From: CAZDBA01 sp964503615
GTDB taxonomy: Bacteria > Planctomycetota > Planctomycetia > Pirellulales > Pirellulaceae
Assembly: GCA_964503615.1 (NCBI GenBank)
Contig: CAZDBA010000140.1
Span: 1-12,673, forward strand
Length of the DNA: 12,673 bases
Direction: 5' to 3'
Shown here: piece after piece, positions 1-8,253 of the stretch
Numbering within the stretch: the stretch's first letter is position 1
Layout of the letters: the number at the start of each line of letters is the position of its first letter
Notes under the pieces: model-generated
Told to the model about the DNA's origin: nothing
Database searches by the model: none
What the model saw: only the letters and a program-made list of their open reading frames with translations
Position numbers and translations under genes: made by a program

Positions 1-65
1 AGACAGGGCGGAGAGACGGTGCAAAAAACGTTTGGCGACAGTCGAAATTGACTTTGAGTCACCCG

Positions 66-506
66 CTATTTGCTATCCTTCAGGTCGATATCGACTTGAT
101 TTTCGCCCTTCTCAATTGTCTTCTTGAGCGGAGTGGTTGACTTCATCCAAAAGATTTCAGGGATGTCAGATCGCCTGTATTCCACCATCTCTTCTTCTGT
201 TTCACCGATGGGTGACGCTCGTACGACGACCTGATAGGTCCCCGCTGGCAATCCGTTTCCAGTTCCGGCGCGGACGATGAACTGGCCATCGGGCCCTGTT
301 ACCGCAGCGCGCGACATGCGTAATTCGGTTGAGTGAAAAACAACCTGAGCATCGGGTACCGGTTTCCCGTTATTGGTCAAGGTACCGGTTGTTGGATACT
401 TTGGAGGTCCTGTTGGCCCACGATTACAGCCGGCGAAAAATACAAAACCCGATAGAATCAGAATCAGCACAGCAAGATCGGCCGAGAAGATCTTCGTTGA
501 ACTCAT
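66..506 (-). CDS. Small lipoprotein with carboxypeptidase-regulatory/transthyretin-like beta-sandwich fold
   Basis: A 146-residue predicted exported lipoprotein. It opens with a hydrophobic signal segment (about residues 9-26) ending in a lipobox F24-A25-G26-C27, so the mature protein should start at Cys27 and be lipid-anchored. After a Gly/Pro-rich linker, a TTGTLTNNGKPVPDAQVVF stretch (about residues 39-57) followed by TGPDGQF and LPAGTYQVVV matches the strand pattern of small carboxypeptidase-regulatory-like domains. Such lipoproteins very often follow DUF1559 genes in planctomycetes. Here the ATG overlaps the stop of the upstream DUF1559 gene (ATGA, 503-506), which suggests translational coupling. 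No enzyme motif is visible. The role is unknown; a structural or binding partner at the cell envelope is an inference. It ends with TAG at 66-68. Confidence 0.85.
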   Translation of the reverse strand: MSSTKIFSADLAVLILILSGFVFFAGCNRGPTGPPKYPTTGTLTNNGKPVPDAQVVFHSTELRMSRAAVTGPDGQFIVRAGTGNGLPAGTYQVVVRASPIGETEEEMVEYRRSDIPEIFWMKSTTPLKKTIEKGENQVDIDLKDSK

Positions 507-1486
507 TGCGAAGCTCCAAGCACTTCGCCGTCGGCTCGGTCGGCCAGATTGAACACGACATCAAGATCCGTCGTTTCGGTCAGGTAATGCACAGACCCAT
601 CCACGTACATGACATTAAGCCCTCCCGGATGTGGCGAACTAAGCGGGACATTGCGACCCGCATTGCCTTGAATTCCATCATCCACAGCATCTTGGTGATT
701 GAACGGGTAGCGAACCACAGTCGTATTGAATATCCGTTCCCATTGCGGCGTCGATCCCAAAATAATCGAATGACTACGATCACTGCGGAAATCGATATTG
801 TCCCCATTTGCATCAATCAGCCAACCACTTTGTTCGCCGACGATCATGGTATTTGAAGTCCCGTCAAAAATGTCAGCTAATTTGACTTCAGTATATCTTT
901 GGAACACTCCTTCGTCCGACATTATGCCCAACGTAGGGTTGTTGGTTGGAGTAAATGAAGTCTCCTCACGTGCCGACCCATGGATGCCAGTATAAAACGG
1001 ACGGACAACTCCGTCAGACGATGGAGTCGTATCGATTTGCTCCAAGTCGCTAGACGGACAAATAACCATCGGCACAGGACTGTCATTCAAAGCAGCTTTG
1101 TTTACGTCGGCGTAACCTCTAGCTTGACCCTGCAGTATCGTTGCGTCGTCAAACTCCAACTGGTCATGCACGTTGTTTCCTTCAGCAAACGGTAGGATAC
1201 GAATGATCCATGAAAACTCCAAGTCGTTTTCGCCGCTCTTGCCTGGCAGAAAACCACTAGGCGGTAGTATGCCGTTTCCAGACTCGAAATTGAGAATGGC
1301 CAGCCCGATTTGCCTGATGTTGTTCTGGCACGCCACCCTTCTGGCTGCCTCGCGAACCTGCTGAACTGCTGGCAGCAGCATACCGATTAAGATGCCGATG
1401 ATTGCGATCACGACTAACAATTCAACCAACGTGAACCCACCATGTCGAACACGACGGTGATGATCTTTATTGACGAGTGAAAACAT
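503..1486 (-). CDS. DUF1559 family pseudopilin-like protein (prepilin-type N-terminus, H-x9-DG C-terminus)
   Basis: A 327-residue protein with a type IV pilin-like leader: a short basic stretch (residues 6-15), then the prepilin peptidase site G17/F18-T-L-V-E22 with the +5 glutamate, followed by a hydrophobic helix running into LPAVQQVREAARR. The C-terminus carries HPGGLNVMYVDG (H286, D296-G297), the H-x9-DG signature of the large planctomycete DUF1559 family. These are thought to be secreted or pseudopilus-associated proteins, and their exact function is unknown. I chose the ATG at 1486 over an upstream in-frame start at 1534 because AAGGTGG (1493-1499) sits 6 nt before it and the leader then has normal length. 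Its stop overlaps the lipoprotein start. The middle part shows no catalytic motif. Confidence 0.92.
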   Translation of the reverse strand: MFSLVNKDHHRRVRHGGFTLVELLVVIAIIGILIGMLLPAVQQVREAARRVACQNNIRQIGLAILNFESGNGILPPSGFLPGKSGENDLEFSWIIRILPFAEGNNVHDQLEFDDATILQGQARGYADVNKAALNDSPVPMVICPSSDLEQIDTTPSSDGVVRPFYTGIHGSAREETSFTPTNNPTLGIMSDEGVFQRYTEVKLADIFDGTSNTMIVGEQSGWLIDANGDNIDFRSDRSHSIILGSTPQWERIFNTTVVRYPFNHQDAVDDGIQGNAGRNVPLSSPHPGGLNVMYVDGSVHYLTETTDLDVVFNLADRADGEVLGASQ

Positions 1487-1492
1487 AACATA

Positions 1493-1499
1493 CCACCTT
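1493..1499 (-). promoter_or_regulatory. Ribosome binding site of the DUF1559 gene
   Basis: Read on the minus strand, AAGGTGG lies 6 nt upstream of the ATG at 1486. It is the clearest Shine-Dalgarno sequence in the window and decides the start of the DUF1559 gene. The other genes have weak or no such motif. Confidence 0.7.
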
Positions 1500-1536
1500 A
1501 ATAAATCGCACGAAAAGGATCCTATGTACCTCACAT

Positions 1537-1566
1537 ATCATACCTGAAAAAATCGTGTATCGTCAA
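1537..1566 (-). promoter_or_regulatory. Sigma70-like promoter for the DUF1559-lipoprotein unit
   Basis: On the minus strand a TTGACG -35 box (1561-1566) and a TATGAT -10 box (1537-1542) are separated by 18 bp. Transcription would start near 1530, leaving a leader of roughly 45 nt that contains the AAGGTGG ribosome binding site. Just upstream of the -35 box is an imperfect inverted repeat (GAGGTG 1578-1583 with CACCTC 1617-1622) that could be an operator; this last point is weak. Confidence 0.55.
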
Positions 1567-1650
1567 CCAAATATAGGGAGGTGCTATAAACAGAACAATG
1601 TTAAGGGCCGGTCAGCCACCTCTATGGTTTAGCGGACCGACAACGAAAAG

Positions 1651-1672
1651 GTGTCAGGAGCGTGTCAGGAGC
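1651..1672. repeat. Perfect tandem duplication of GTGTCAGGAGC
   Basis: GTGTCAGGAGC occurs twice back to back (1651-1661 and 1662-1672), preceded by AAAAG. A related word, GGTGCCAGAAT, lies at about 1942-1952 in the same orientation. From memory, GGTGTCAGGA-type words are frequent near REP-associated transposase remnants in planctomycetes, so this could be a REP-like scar; that is inference only. Confidence 0.6.
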
Positions 1673-1873
1673 CTAATAGGTTGATATAGGCAAAAAATTT
1701 TGGGGCTTCCTCGTGGACGCTGAGTAATTTCCAGTCCCTGCTCTTTGACGGATGAAGTAACCCGCGTCCAGTGCGGTCAGTAAACCTTCTTTCTCTTGGT
1801 GATCGACCAAGAAACGGGGGGGAAGATCCAATTTGATTATTAAAACTACTTCTGTCCGACGCACGTCCGACAC
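1673..1873 (-). CDS. Doubtful short hypothetical ORF
   Basis: A 66-codon frame starting with GTG at 1873 and ending in TAG at 1673-1675, directly against the 11-bp tandem repeat. The translation has an alternating hydrophobic/charged pattern in its first two thirds (VVLIIKLDLPPRFLVDHQEK, then GLLTALDAGYFIRQRAGTGN). This looks more protein-like than the overlapping frame at 1665-1901. The open frame continues upstream of the GTG for eight more codons before a stop, so it could be the tail of a broken gene. I do not recognise the family and see no ribosome binding site. It may be a gene remnant or chance. Confidence 0.2.
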   Translation of the reverse strand: MSDVRRTEVVLIIKLDLPPRFLVDHQEKEGLLTALDAGYFIRQRAGTGNYSASTRKPQNFLPISTY

Positions 1874-2029
1874 ACTGATGATAAGTCGACTCCCCGGTCA
1901 CACGCTATCGCGGGCGAGCCTACCCAAACAAGTTTTAGGAGGGTGCCAGAATTCCTTTTGTCTCTGAGATAAAAAGAGCTTCTGGCGAAGTTCATCTACA
2001 GGTTTTGGAATGTTCGCTAGTGATATTTT

Positions 2030-2096
2030 GCGTAAAAGTTGGTAGATTGCACGGCCAAAAGAAAGCCACTCAACTTACCAGACCACCCTTTTACGC
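2030..2096 (+). promoter_or_regulatory. Inverted repeat / hairpin leader before the hydrolase gene
   Basis: GCGTAAAAG (2030-2038) and CTTTTACGC (2088-2096) are perfect 9-bp inverted arms. Inside them TGGTA (2040-2044) can pair with TACCA (2076-2080), and GGC (2053-2055) with GCC (2065-2067), giving a nested stem. The 3' arm ends 6 nt before the ATG at 2103, where a ribosome would bind. It could be an RNA switch or translation-control hairpin, or a DNA operator; which one cannot be told from the sequence. Confidence 0.4.
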
Positions 2097-2102
2097 TCCT
2101 CT

Positions 2103-3086
2103 ATGATCGTTCTGAAGTACCCTCCGTTTCGCCCACTTGGGTTCCTCACCAACGGTCACTCGCAAACAGTGGGAGCGTTTTTTTTCGGAGCCAATTTTAA
2201 TCGCAAGACGGTTAAGCGGGTTGTCAAACTAAGTGACGACGATCAAATCGTTATCCACGATGATCAACCGAAAAGTTGGATCACGGGTGATCGAATTTGC
2301 GTTTTGGTTCACGGACTGTGCGGCAGTCATCGTTCACCCTATATGCAACGGATCGCGCAAAAGTTATTTCGGTCAGGCATTCGTACGATTCGCGTCGACA
2401 TGCGGGGCTTTGGTGATAGTACGCTTTTGTCTCGTGGACAATACAGTGCAACGCTCAGTCGGGACATCGACGATGTCGTTAAATTCCTGGGGGTCCTCAG
2501 CCCGCTTTCAAAGATCACTCTGGTCGGTTTCTCGTTGGGTGCCGGGATGATTCTTAAAGCGCTCGGCGAATGGAGCCATGAACATCCCCGTAGTGTTGAT
2601 TCAGCGATTGCCGTTTCACCACCAATCGACCTTAGTTACTGCATTGCCAATTTAAACAAGTTCGGAAATCGGTTTTACGATTGGTTCTTTGTAACCAGGC
2701 TACGTCGAAAATTGAACTTTCGTCGTCGCCATTTAAAAAATCTTGTCGACAATGGACTTAACCCGATTCCGCGTAGGCTGGTTCATTTTGACGATCAGTT
2801 CACTGCTCCCCTCAGTGGGTACAAAAGTGCTCGGGAATACTATCGAGTCGCCAGTCCTGCCCCGCTTTTGAACGAAGTTTCCGTCCCCACCCTGATCGTT
2901 GCTGCTAAAGATGATCCGTTGGTACCGTTCGAGATGTTTGACAAGTGGCCGATGTCTCCTGAGATCGAGTTTGTCGTTACCAAGCACGGAGGTCACCTCG
3001 GGTTTTTGGGGCGACAACGAGTCGATCCGGACCGTCACTGGTTAGAATGGCGGGTCAGCCAATGGGTAGCGTCGATCGACGATTAG
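2103..3086 (+). CDS. Alpha/beta hydrolase, YheT-like (COG0429 type)
   Basis: A 327-residue cytoplasmic-looking protein with no signal peptide and the usual length for this family. The N-terminus has the YheT-type motif NGHSQTV (residues 17-23). It is followed by the oxyanion-hole strand VLVHGLCGS (67-75), RVDMRGFGDS, the nucleophile elbow G142-F-S144-L-G, an AAKDDPLVP segment supplying the acid (D270 or D271), and KHGGHLGF with the catalytic His298. The Ser-Asp-His triad is complete, so it should be an active esterase, lipase or thioesterase-like enzyme. The substrate is unknown for most bacterial YheT proteins. No Shine-Dalgarno is seen before the ATG; the bases just upstream are CTCCTCT. 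The next gene begins 38 nt after the stop. Confidence 0.88.
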   Translation: MIVLKYPPFRPLGFLTNGHSQTVGAFFFGANFNRKTVKRVVKLSDDDQIVIHDDQPKSWITGDRICVLVHGLCGSHRSPYMQRIAQKLFRSGIRTIRVDMRGFGDSTLLSRGQYSATLSRDIDDVVKFLGVLSPLSKITLVGFSLGAGMILKALGEWSHEHPRSVDSAIAVSPPIDLSYCIANLNKFGNRFYDWFFVTRLRRKLNFRRRHLKNLVDNGLNPIPRRLVHFDDQFTAPLSGYKSAREYYRVASPAPLLNEVSVPTLIVAAKDDPLVPFEMFDKWPMSPEIEFVVTKHGGHLGFLGRQRVDPDRHWLEWRVSQWVASIDD

Positions 3087-3124
3087 GTACCCAGCGCCAT
3101 TTTCGTGTATAACGGGTGTCAGTC

Positions 3125-4378
3125 ATGAATAACCTAAGAATTTTTAGCATCGCGACATTGGTGTGCGCTTGTCTGCCAACATTTTGTGTCAACGCTCAGC
3201 AGTGGGATCGCTTTCGAGGCCCCAACGGAACGGGTGTCTCTCTGGATTCGAGCCTTCCAACGCAATGGAAGGAAAGCGATTATGAGTGGACCGTCGAATT
3301 GGATGGAGACGGATCCAGCAGCCCGGTTGTTTGGGACAACAAGCTGTTTCTACTAAGTGCAACAGACTCTGCGGCAATCCATTTGCAGTGTCTGGATCTG
3401 GAATCAGGCGATGAGAATTGGGTTACCGTCTACGAGTCGGCGGCATACAAGATTCATGTTCAAAATAGTTTCGCGTCCAGCACACCTGCTGTTGATGCTG
3501 AACACGTTTATATCACCTACGCCGATCCAGACAATACGATGTTGGTCGCGCTGAACCACGACGGCGAAGAAGTTTGGAAGCGAAATTTTGGGCCGTGGGT
3601 TTCGCAGCACGGGTTTGGAACTTCTCCAGTCGTAGTGGGCGACTTGGTAATTTTCTTCAATTCACAGCAGGCGGAGCGACTTAAACCTGGCCAGAAAGCT
3701 GGCAAAAGTGAAATGATTGCCGTGAATCGAAACAATGGAGAAGACGTATGGCGATGTCCGCTAACTGCCACACGCTCCTGCTATACGGTGCCTGCGGTTC
3801 ACAAGTCCGAAGGCCAGCCTGACCAGTTGATCGGTTGTAATACGGGCGATGGTTTTTTCAGTATCGATCTCGAGACCGGTCAACGCAATTGGTCTGAAAG
3901 CGTGTTTGGTAAACGAACCGTGGCTTCTACATTGCTTGCCGGCGGGATGGCGTTTGGCAGTTCTGGTTCCGGCGGCGGCGGAAACGTTTTGGTTGCGGCC
4001 AAGGTTAAACAGGACGGTATCGAAAAAGCCTATGAGATCAATCGTAGTGCAAACTATGTTCCCTCTCCTTTAGCCGTTGGTGAGCTTTTATTTCTGTTTG
4101 GTGACAAGGGAGTAGTGACTTGTGTCGATCTAAAATCGGGAACAGAGCATTGGCGTCAAAGAGTTGGGCGAGGTTTTTCCGGGTCAGGGGTCGCCAACGC
4201 AACCCATGTTTACTGTATCGATGCCAAAGGCACCTGTTACGTGATTCGAGCCTCCGAAAAATTTGAGTTGGTCAGTGCCAACGACCTGGGTGAATCCAGT
4301 CGTGCCACGCCCACGATCGTTGGGAACCGATTACTGCTTCGCACCAACAGCCACCTGATCTCTTTAAAGGGCTCTTAG
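3125..4378 (+). CDS. Secreted PQQ-like (WD40-like) beta-propeller protein
   Basis: A 417-residue exported protein. The first 24 residues form a signal peptide (basic Asn/Arg start, hydrophobic core, V22-N-A24 cleavage site). The mature part opens with WDRFRGPNGTGVS (27-39), a hallmark of planctomycete PQQ_2-like propellers. About eight beta-propeller repeats follow, each with a pattern like SSPVVWDNKLFLLS ... LDLESGDENW, ATPTIVGNRLLL at the last blade. No PQQ-dehydrogenase catalytic domain is present, so it is more likely a binding or scaffold propeller than an enzyme. A GTG at 3116 would add three residues; I prefer the ATG at 3125 because it gives a cleaner signal peptide. The oxoprolinase-like gene starts 17 nt after its TAG. 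Function unknown beyond the fold. Confidence 0.88.
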   Translation: MNNLRIFSIATLVCACLPTFCVNAQQWDRFRGPNGTGVSLDSSLPTQWKESDYEWTVELDGDGSSSPVVWDNKLFLLSATDSAAIHLQCLDLESGDENWVTVYESAAYKIHVQNSFASSTPAVDAEHVYITYADPDNTMLVALNHDGEEVWKRNFGPWVSQHGFGTSPVVVGDLVIFFNSQQAERLKPGQKAGKSEMIAVNRNNGEDVWRCPLTATRSCYTVPAVHKSEGQPDQLIGCNTGDGFFSIDLETGQRNWSESVFGKRTVASTLLAGGMAFGSSGSGGGGNVLVAAKVKQDGIEKAYEINRSANYVPSPLAVGELLFLFGDKGVVTCVDLKSGTEHWRQRVGRGFSGSGVANATHVYCIDAKGTCYVIRASEKFELVSANDLGESSRATPTIVGNRLLLRTNSHLISLKGS

Positions 4379-4395
4379 TAGAGCTATATGTTTTT

Positions 4396-7300
4396 GTGGA
4401 AAGTCTTTGGCAGTTTTGGATCGACGTAGGCGGGACCTTTACCGATTGTTTGGGCGTTTCACCGGATGGCCAAGAGCATTTGACAAAGGTGCTTAGCTCC
4501 GGCGCAACAAAAGGAACGATTCAACAGTGGCTTTCTCCCTCCTCGTTCACGCTTCCGCACCGCAATGGTGATGGAGAAGATTTTTGGAGCGGAGCCGCGA
4601 TCCGGTTCTTTGATTCCAGCGGTACTCAAATCGCTGAGAATGTCGTTGAGGTATACGACGATTCGTCTGGCGAGTTCTACTGTGAATCTGTCCTACCCGA
4701 TGCGCTACGGGAAACGAGCGTTACTGTCGAATTGGATTTGCAATTACACGCGCCGATTATGGCAATCCGGCGAATTCTCAAGCTGGGTCCTAGTTCGAGC
4801 TTACCCACCTGCCGAGTTCATTTAGGAACGACACGGGGAACGAACGCTTTGCTGACGCGAACCGGCGCGCGGACTGCGTTTGTGACTTCCAAAGGGTTCC
4901 GAGATTTGCTGCGGATCGGCGATCAGGCTCGGCCACATCTTTTTCAATTAGACATTGAAAAACCACATCCTCTGTTTGAACACTCGGTCGAACTGAATGA
5001 GCGAACTTTGGCTGACGGAACGGTCGAGCACTCTCCGGAAGACGGAGAAACCCGATTGGTGCTCAGCGAGCTGTTGGCTGCGGGTATCGAGTCGATCGCG
5101 GTTTGCTTTGTCCACGGTTATCGCTTTCCTGAAAACGAAAAAATCGTCGGACAGATCGCGCGCGAGATCGGCTTTAAAGATGTGCGGTTGTCCCATGAGG
5201 TTGCACCGCTGATCAAGATGTTGAATCGGGGCGAGACGACCGTACTGGATGCGTATTTGAACCCGGTAATCGGCTCGTATCTGGATGAGATCCAACAGCA
5301 GCTGCCTACCGACAGCCAGTTGCGCTTGATGACCTCTAGCGGTGGACTGGTCGAGCGAGATCGGTTTTCAGGCAAGGATAGTGTACTGTCCGGGCCGGCT
5401 GGTGGAGTCGTAGGCGCCGCGCGAGTTGCTCAGGCCGCAGGATTCGAGCGAGTGCTTACGTTTGATATGGGCGGAACGAGTACGGACGTAGGTCGATTCG
5501 ACGGTGATTTTCAGCTGGAGTATGAGACGTTCAAGGCCGGCACGCGGATCGTGAGTCCCATGATGGCGATCGAAACGGTCGCCGCTGGAGGTGGTTCGGT
5601 ATGTCGATTCGACGGAGCCAAATTGACGGTCGGACCGGAAAGTGCGACTTCTGATCCGGGACCGGCCTGCTATGGCAATGGCGGCCCGATGACAGTGACC
5701 GACATTAATCTGTTTCTTGGTCGAATCGTAAAAGACCAGTTCCCGTTCGCATTGAATACAGACGCCGTTGAAGCTCGCTTGCAAGAGATTCGTGATCAGA
5801 TGTTTGCGGCTGGTTTTGAGATTACGCTGACCGACTTGGCAATCGGATTTTTGAAGATTGCCAATAATAACATGGCAGCAGCGATTCGAATCGTTTCGAT
5901 CGCGAAAGGTTACGATCCAGGTGATTATGCACTGGTGTCGTTTGGTGGCGCCGGTTCGCAGCATTGTTGTAGTCTTGCCAGCACGTTGGGTATCGAACGA
6001 ATTGTTGACCACCCACAAGGAAGTATTCTGAGCGCCGTCGGTATTCGATTAGCGGATCAAATCGGAAGTCGTGTACGCTCGGTTTTGCAGACGCTGGACA
6101 AAGCCTCACTTGCCACAGCCCGTAAATTGATGGCTGAGATGGCCAGCGAAATTCGTGATGAATTGGCAAACGAAGTCGGTGACAACGTTGAGATCGAATT
6201 TCAGAACTCTCTTGATTTACGTTACATGGGCACAGATTCGTTCGAAACGATTGCCGAGTCGGAAAGTGGGTTCCACGATCAGTTTTCCCAAGTCCATCAG
6301 CAACGTTACGGTTACACGCAAGACCGCCCACTGGAAATCGTTGCAGCGCGGTGTACGGGTCGAGTCCGAGGCAACCGTTTGAAACCTACGCAACGACCGA
6401 GTGATACGACCGTTGCTAAATCGACTGAGCAGCAACCGATGTTGGTTCCCATCGCGAACGCCCCAGAGCAATACCAGCAGCAATTGGTCCCCGTATTTGA
6501 TCGGGACCAGCTCAATACGGACAACCAGATCGTTGGCCCTGCGATTATCTTCAATCCACTGAGTTCAACGATCGTTGATCCCGGTTGGATTGCTACGAGA
6601 TTGGACGACGGGCAGTTGCTGATCGAGCGCGATGGTTCGGCAATGACCGATGGCGAAACTCTAAACGCAGAATCAAAAACGGAGTTGCCGGCGGAATTGC
6701 CGGTTGACCCGGTCGAACTGGAGATCTTTAACAATCACTTCTCCACCATCGCTCGGCAGATGGGAGTTTCACTGCAGAACACTTCGACCAGCGTGAACGT
6801 GAAAGAGCGGCTTGATTTTAGTTGTGCTTTGTTTTCCGATCAGGGTCAATTGATCGTCAATGCGCCTCATATTCCAGTTCACTTGGGTGCAATGGGCCAG
6901 ACGGTGCAGGCCACGATCCAGGATAATCGCGTGGTGCGACCGGGCGATGTTTTTGCGACCAACGATCCGTATCGTGGCGGTTCCCATTTACCCGACATCA
7001 CGGTGGTAACGCCTGTTTTTGTTGACCAAGTTGACTCGCCCGTGTTTTGGGTTGCCAGTCGCAGTCACCATGCCGAGATCGGAGGCAAATCGCCGGGCAG
7101 CATGCCGGCCGATGCAACCATCCTAGCGGAAGAAGGTGTGTTGATTCAAAACTTCAAGCTGCTAGACGGCGGCGTTGAGCGTTTCGAGGCTTTGCGCGAG
7201 TTGTTGACGACGGCTGAGTACCCTTCGCGAATGCCGGATGAGAACCTGGTTGATCTTGCAGCGCAGGTGGCTGCGAATCGTGTCGGTGAGCAGGATCTGT

Positions 7301-8253
7301 TGGCGTTGGTTGATCGGCATGGGCTTGAGAAAGTTCACGCCTACATGCAACATATCCAGGATGCGGCAGAGGTAAAGGCTCGAGCTGCTTTGGCCCAGAT
7401 CAACGATGAGGTCTATCGCTTTGGCGACACGATGGATGATGGCGCGAAGATAGAAGTAGCCATAACGATTGACGGCGATCATGCAGTCATTGATTTTTCA
7501 GGTACCGATCCTGTTAGGGCAGGGAACTTGAACGCAAACTCTGCGATCGTGTCGGCAGCGGCTATGTACGTGATGCGGTTGCTGATTTCGGACGAGATTC
7601 CGTTAAACGAAGGAGTGATGAAGCCACTGGAAATTTACTTGCCAGAATGTTTCTTAAACCCAGCTCCGGCGGACGAGCCAGGCCAAAGTCCCGCGATCGT
7701 TGGCGGGAATGTGGAGACTTCGCAACGAGTTGTAGATGTATTACTGGGCGCGCTGGGGTTGGCAGCAGCAAGTTGTGGGACGATGAATAACTGGTTGATG
7801 GGTGATGAGACGTTCGGATATTACGAAACGGTGGGTGGAGGTTCAGGAGCAACAAAAAATCAAGCCGGTGCGAGCGCGGTTCATACGCACATGACCAATA
7901 CGCGATTGACCGATCCGGAAATTCTTGAAACCCGTTACCCGGTGATCTTGCGCGAGTTTGCGGTGCGAGCCAACAGTGGTGGAGAAGGCCAGCAGCAGGG
8001 TGGCGACGGGATCCACAGACAAGTCGAATTCCTGCGTCCCTTGACGCTTTCATTGCTTACCAGTCGTCGCGAGACAGAACCGTTTGGGATGGACGGGGGT
8101 GAGGCCGGTCGGCCCGGCCGGAACATTCTCTGGGAGGTTGCGACGGGTGAACCGAAATATTTGCCCAGCCAGTGTGAGGTTCAGGTCCAGCCCGGTGATC
8201 ATCTAGTGCTAATGACGCCTGGCGGCGGCGGCTTTGGTAAAAAGCCGAAATAA
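4396..8253 (+). CDS. Hydantoinase A/B fusion, 5-oxoprolinase-like (ATP-hydrolysing)
   Basis: A 1285-residue protein joining HyuA-type and HyuB-type domains, close to the about 1290 residues of eukaryotic 5-oxoprolinase, which opens 5-oxoproline to glutamate using ATP. The HyuA half shows the ATPase loops D10-VGGTFTD17, GTTRGTNALL (144-153), F356-DMGGTSTDV365 and FGGAGSQHC (516-524). The HyuB half starts near residue 771 (VDPVELEIFNNH) and has NDPYRGGSHLPD (856-867), SRSHHAEIGG (888-897), GGNVETSQRVVD near 1103, and a TPGGGGFG C-terminus. The start is GTG at 4396, placing the DVGGTFTD loop at the normal distance; a nearby ATG at 4388 is out of frame. Odd point: about 65 extra residues lie between the first loop and GTTRGTN. 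Related families cleave hydantoins or carboxylate acetone, so the substrate is probable, not proven. Confidence 0.88.
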   Translation: MESLWQFWIDVGGTFTDCLGVSPDGQEHLTKVLSSGATKGTIQQWLSPSSFTLPHRNGDGEDFWSGAAIRFFDSSGTQIAENVVEVYDDSSGEFYCESVLPDALRETSVTVELDLQLHAPIMAIRRILKLGPSSSLPTCRVHLGTTRGTNALLTRTGARTAFVTSKGFRDLLRIGDQARPHLFQLDIEKPHPLFEHSVELNERTLADGTVEHSPEDGETRLVLSELLAAGIESIAVCFVHGYRFPENEKIVGQIAREIGFKDVRLSHEVAPLIKMLNRGETTVLDAYLNPVIGSYLDEIQQQLPTDSQLRLMTSSGGLVERDRFSGKDSVLSGPAGGVVGAARVAQAAGFERVLTFDMGGTSTDVGRFDGDFQLEYETFKAGTRIVSPMMAIETVAAGGGSVCRFDGAKLTVGPESATSDPGPACYGNGGPMTVTDINLFLGRIVKDQFPFALNTDAVEARLQEIRDQMFAAGFEITLTDLAIGFLKIANNNMAAAIRIVSIAKGYDPGDYALVSFGGAGSQHCCSLASTLGIERIVDHPQGSILSAVGIRLADQIGSRVRSVLQTLDKASLATARKLMAEMASEIRDELANEVGDNVEIEFQNSLDLRYMGTDSFETIAESESGFHDQFSQVHQQRYGYTQDRPLEIVAARCTGRVRGNRLKPTQRPSDTTVAKSTEQQPMLVPIANAPEQYQQQLVPVFDRDQLNTDNQIVGPAIIFNPLSSTIVDPGWIATRLDDGQLLIERDGSAMTDGETLNAESKTELPAELPVDPVELEIFNNHFSTIARQMGVSLQNTSTSVNVKERLDFSCALFSDQGQLIVNAPHIPVHLGAMGQTVQATIQDNRVVRPGDVFATNDPYRGGSHLPDITVVTPVFVDQVDSPVFWVASRSHHAEIGGKSPGSMPADATILAEEGVLIQNFKLLDGGVERFEALRELLTTAEYPSRMPDENLVDLAAQVAANRVGEQDLLALVDRHGLEKVHAYMQHIQDAAEVKARAALAQINDEVYRFGDTMDDGAKIEVAITIDGDHAVIDFSGTDPVRAGNLNANSAIVSAAAMYVMRLLISDEIPLNEGVMKPLEIYLPECFLNPAPADEPGQSPAIVGGNVETSQRVVDVLLGALGLAAASCGTMNNWLMGDETFGYYETVGGGSGATKNQAGASAVHTHMTNTRLTDPEILETRYPVILREFAVRANSGGEGQQQGGDGIHRQVEFLRPLTLSLLTSRRETEPFGMDGGEAGRPGRNILWEVATGEPKYLPSQCEVQVQPGDHLVLMTPGGGGFGKKPK

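Larger units (their letters stand above)
1487..2102. other. Divergent intergenic region, about 616 bases
   Basis: This is the only long gap between confident genes. From left to right it holds the ribosome binding site and promoter of the leftward DUF1559 unit, a weak inverted repeat (1578-1622), an 11-bp tandem repeat (1651-1672), a doubtful short minus-strand frame (1673-1873), a GGTGCCAG word near 1942 that resembles the tandem repeat unit, and an inverted repeat (2030-2096) just before the hydrolase gene. I see no tRNA, no CRISPR and no recognisable transposase. No convincing promoter for the rightward genes could be placed by eye. Confidence 0.7.

Noticed and set aside
329..856. 175-codon plus-strand frame across the lipoprotein and DUF1559 genes
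   Set aside because: It runs antisense to two well-supported genes, crosses their junction, and has an Arg/Ser/His-rich composition without any motif.
1487..1534. Upstream in-frame start adding 16 residues to the DUF1559 protein
   Set aside because: It would place extra residues before the prepilin leader and ignore the clear ribosome binding site at 1493-1499.
1665..1901. 78-codon minus-strand frame overlapping the doubtful ORF at 1673-1873
   Set aside because: Low-complexity Arg/Ser-rich translation with no motif; the other frame looks more protein-like, and neither is well supported.
5368..6018. 216-codon minus-strand frame inside the oxoprolinase-like gene
   Set aside because: Antisense shadow of a strongly conserved coding region; the translation is rich in Arg, Ser and Thr with no recognisable domain.
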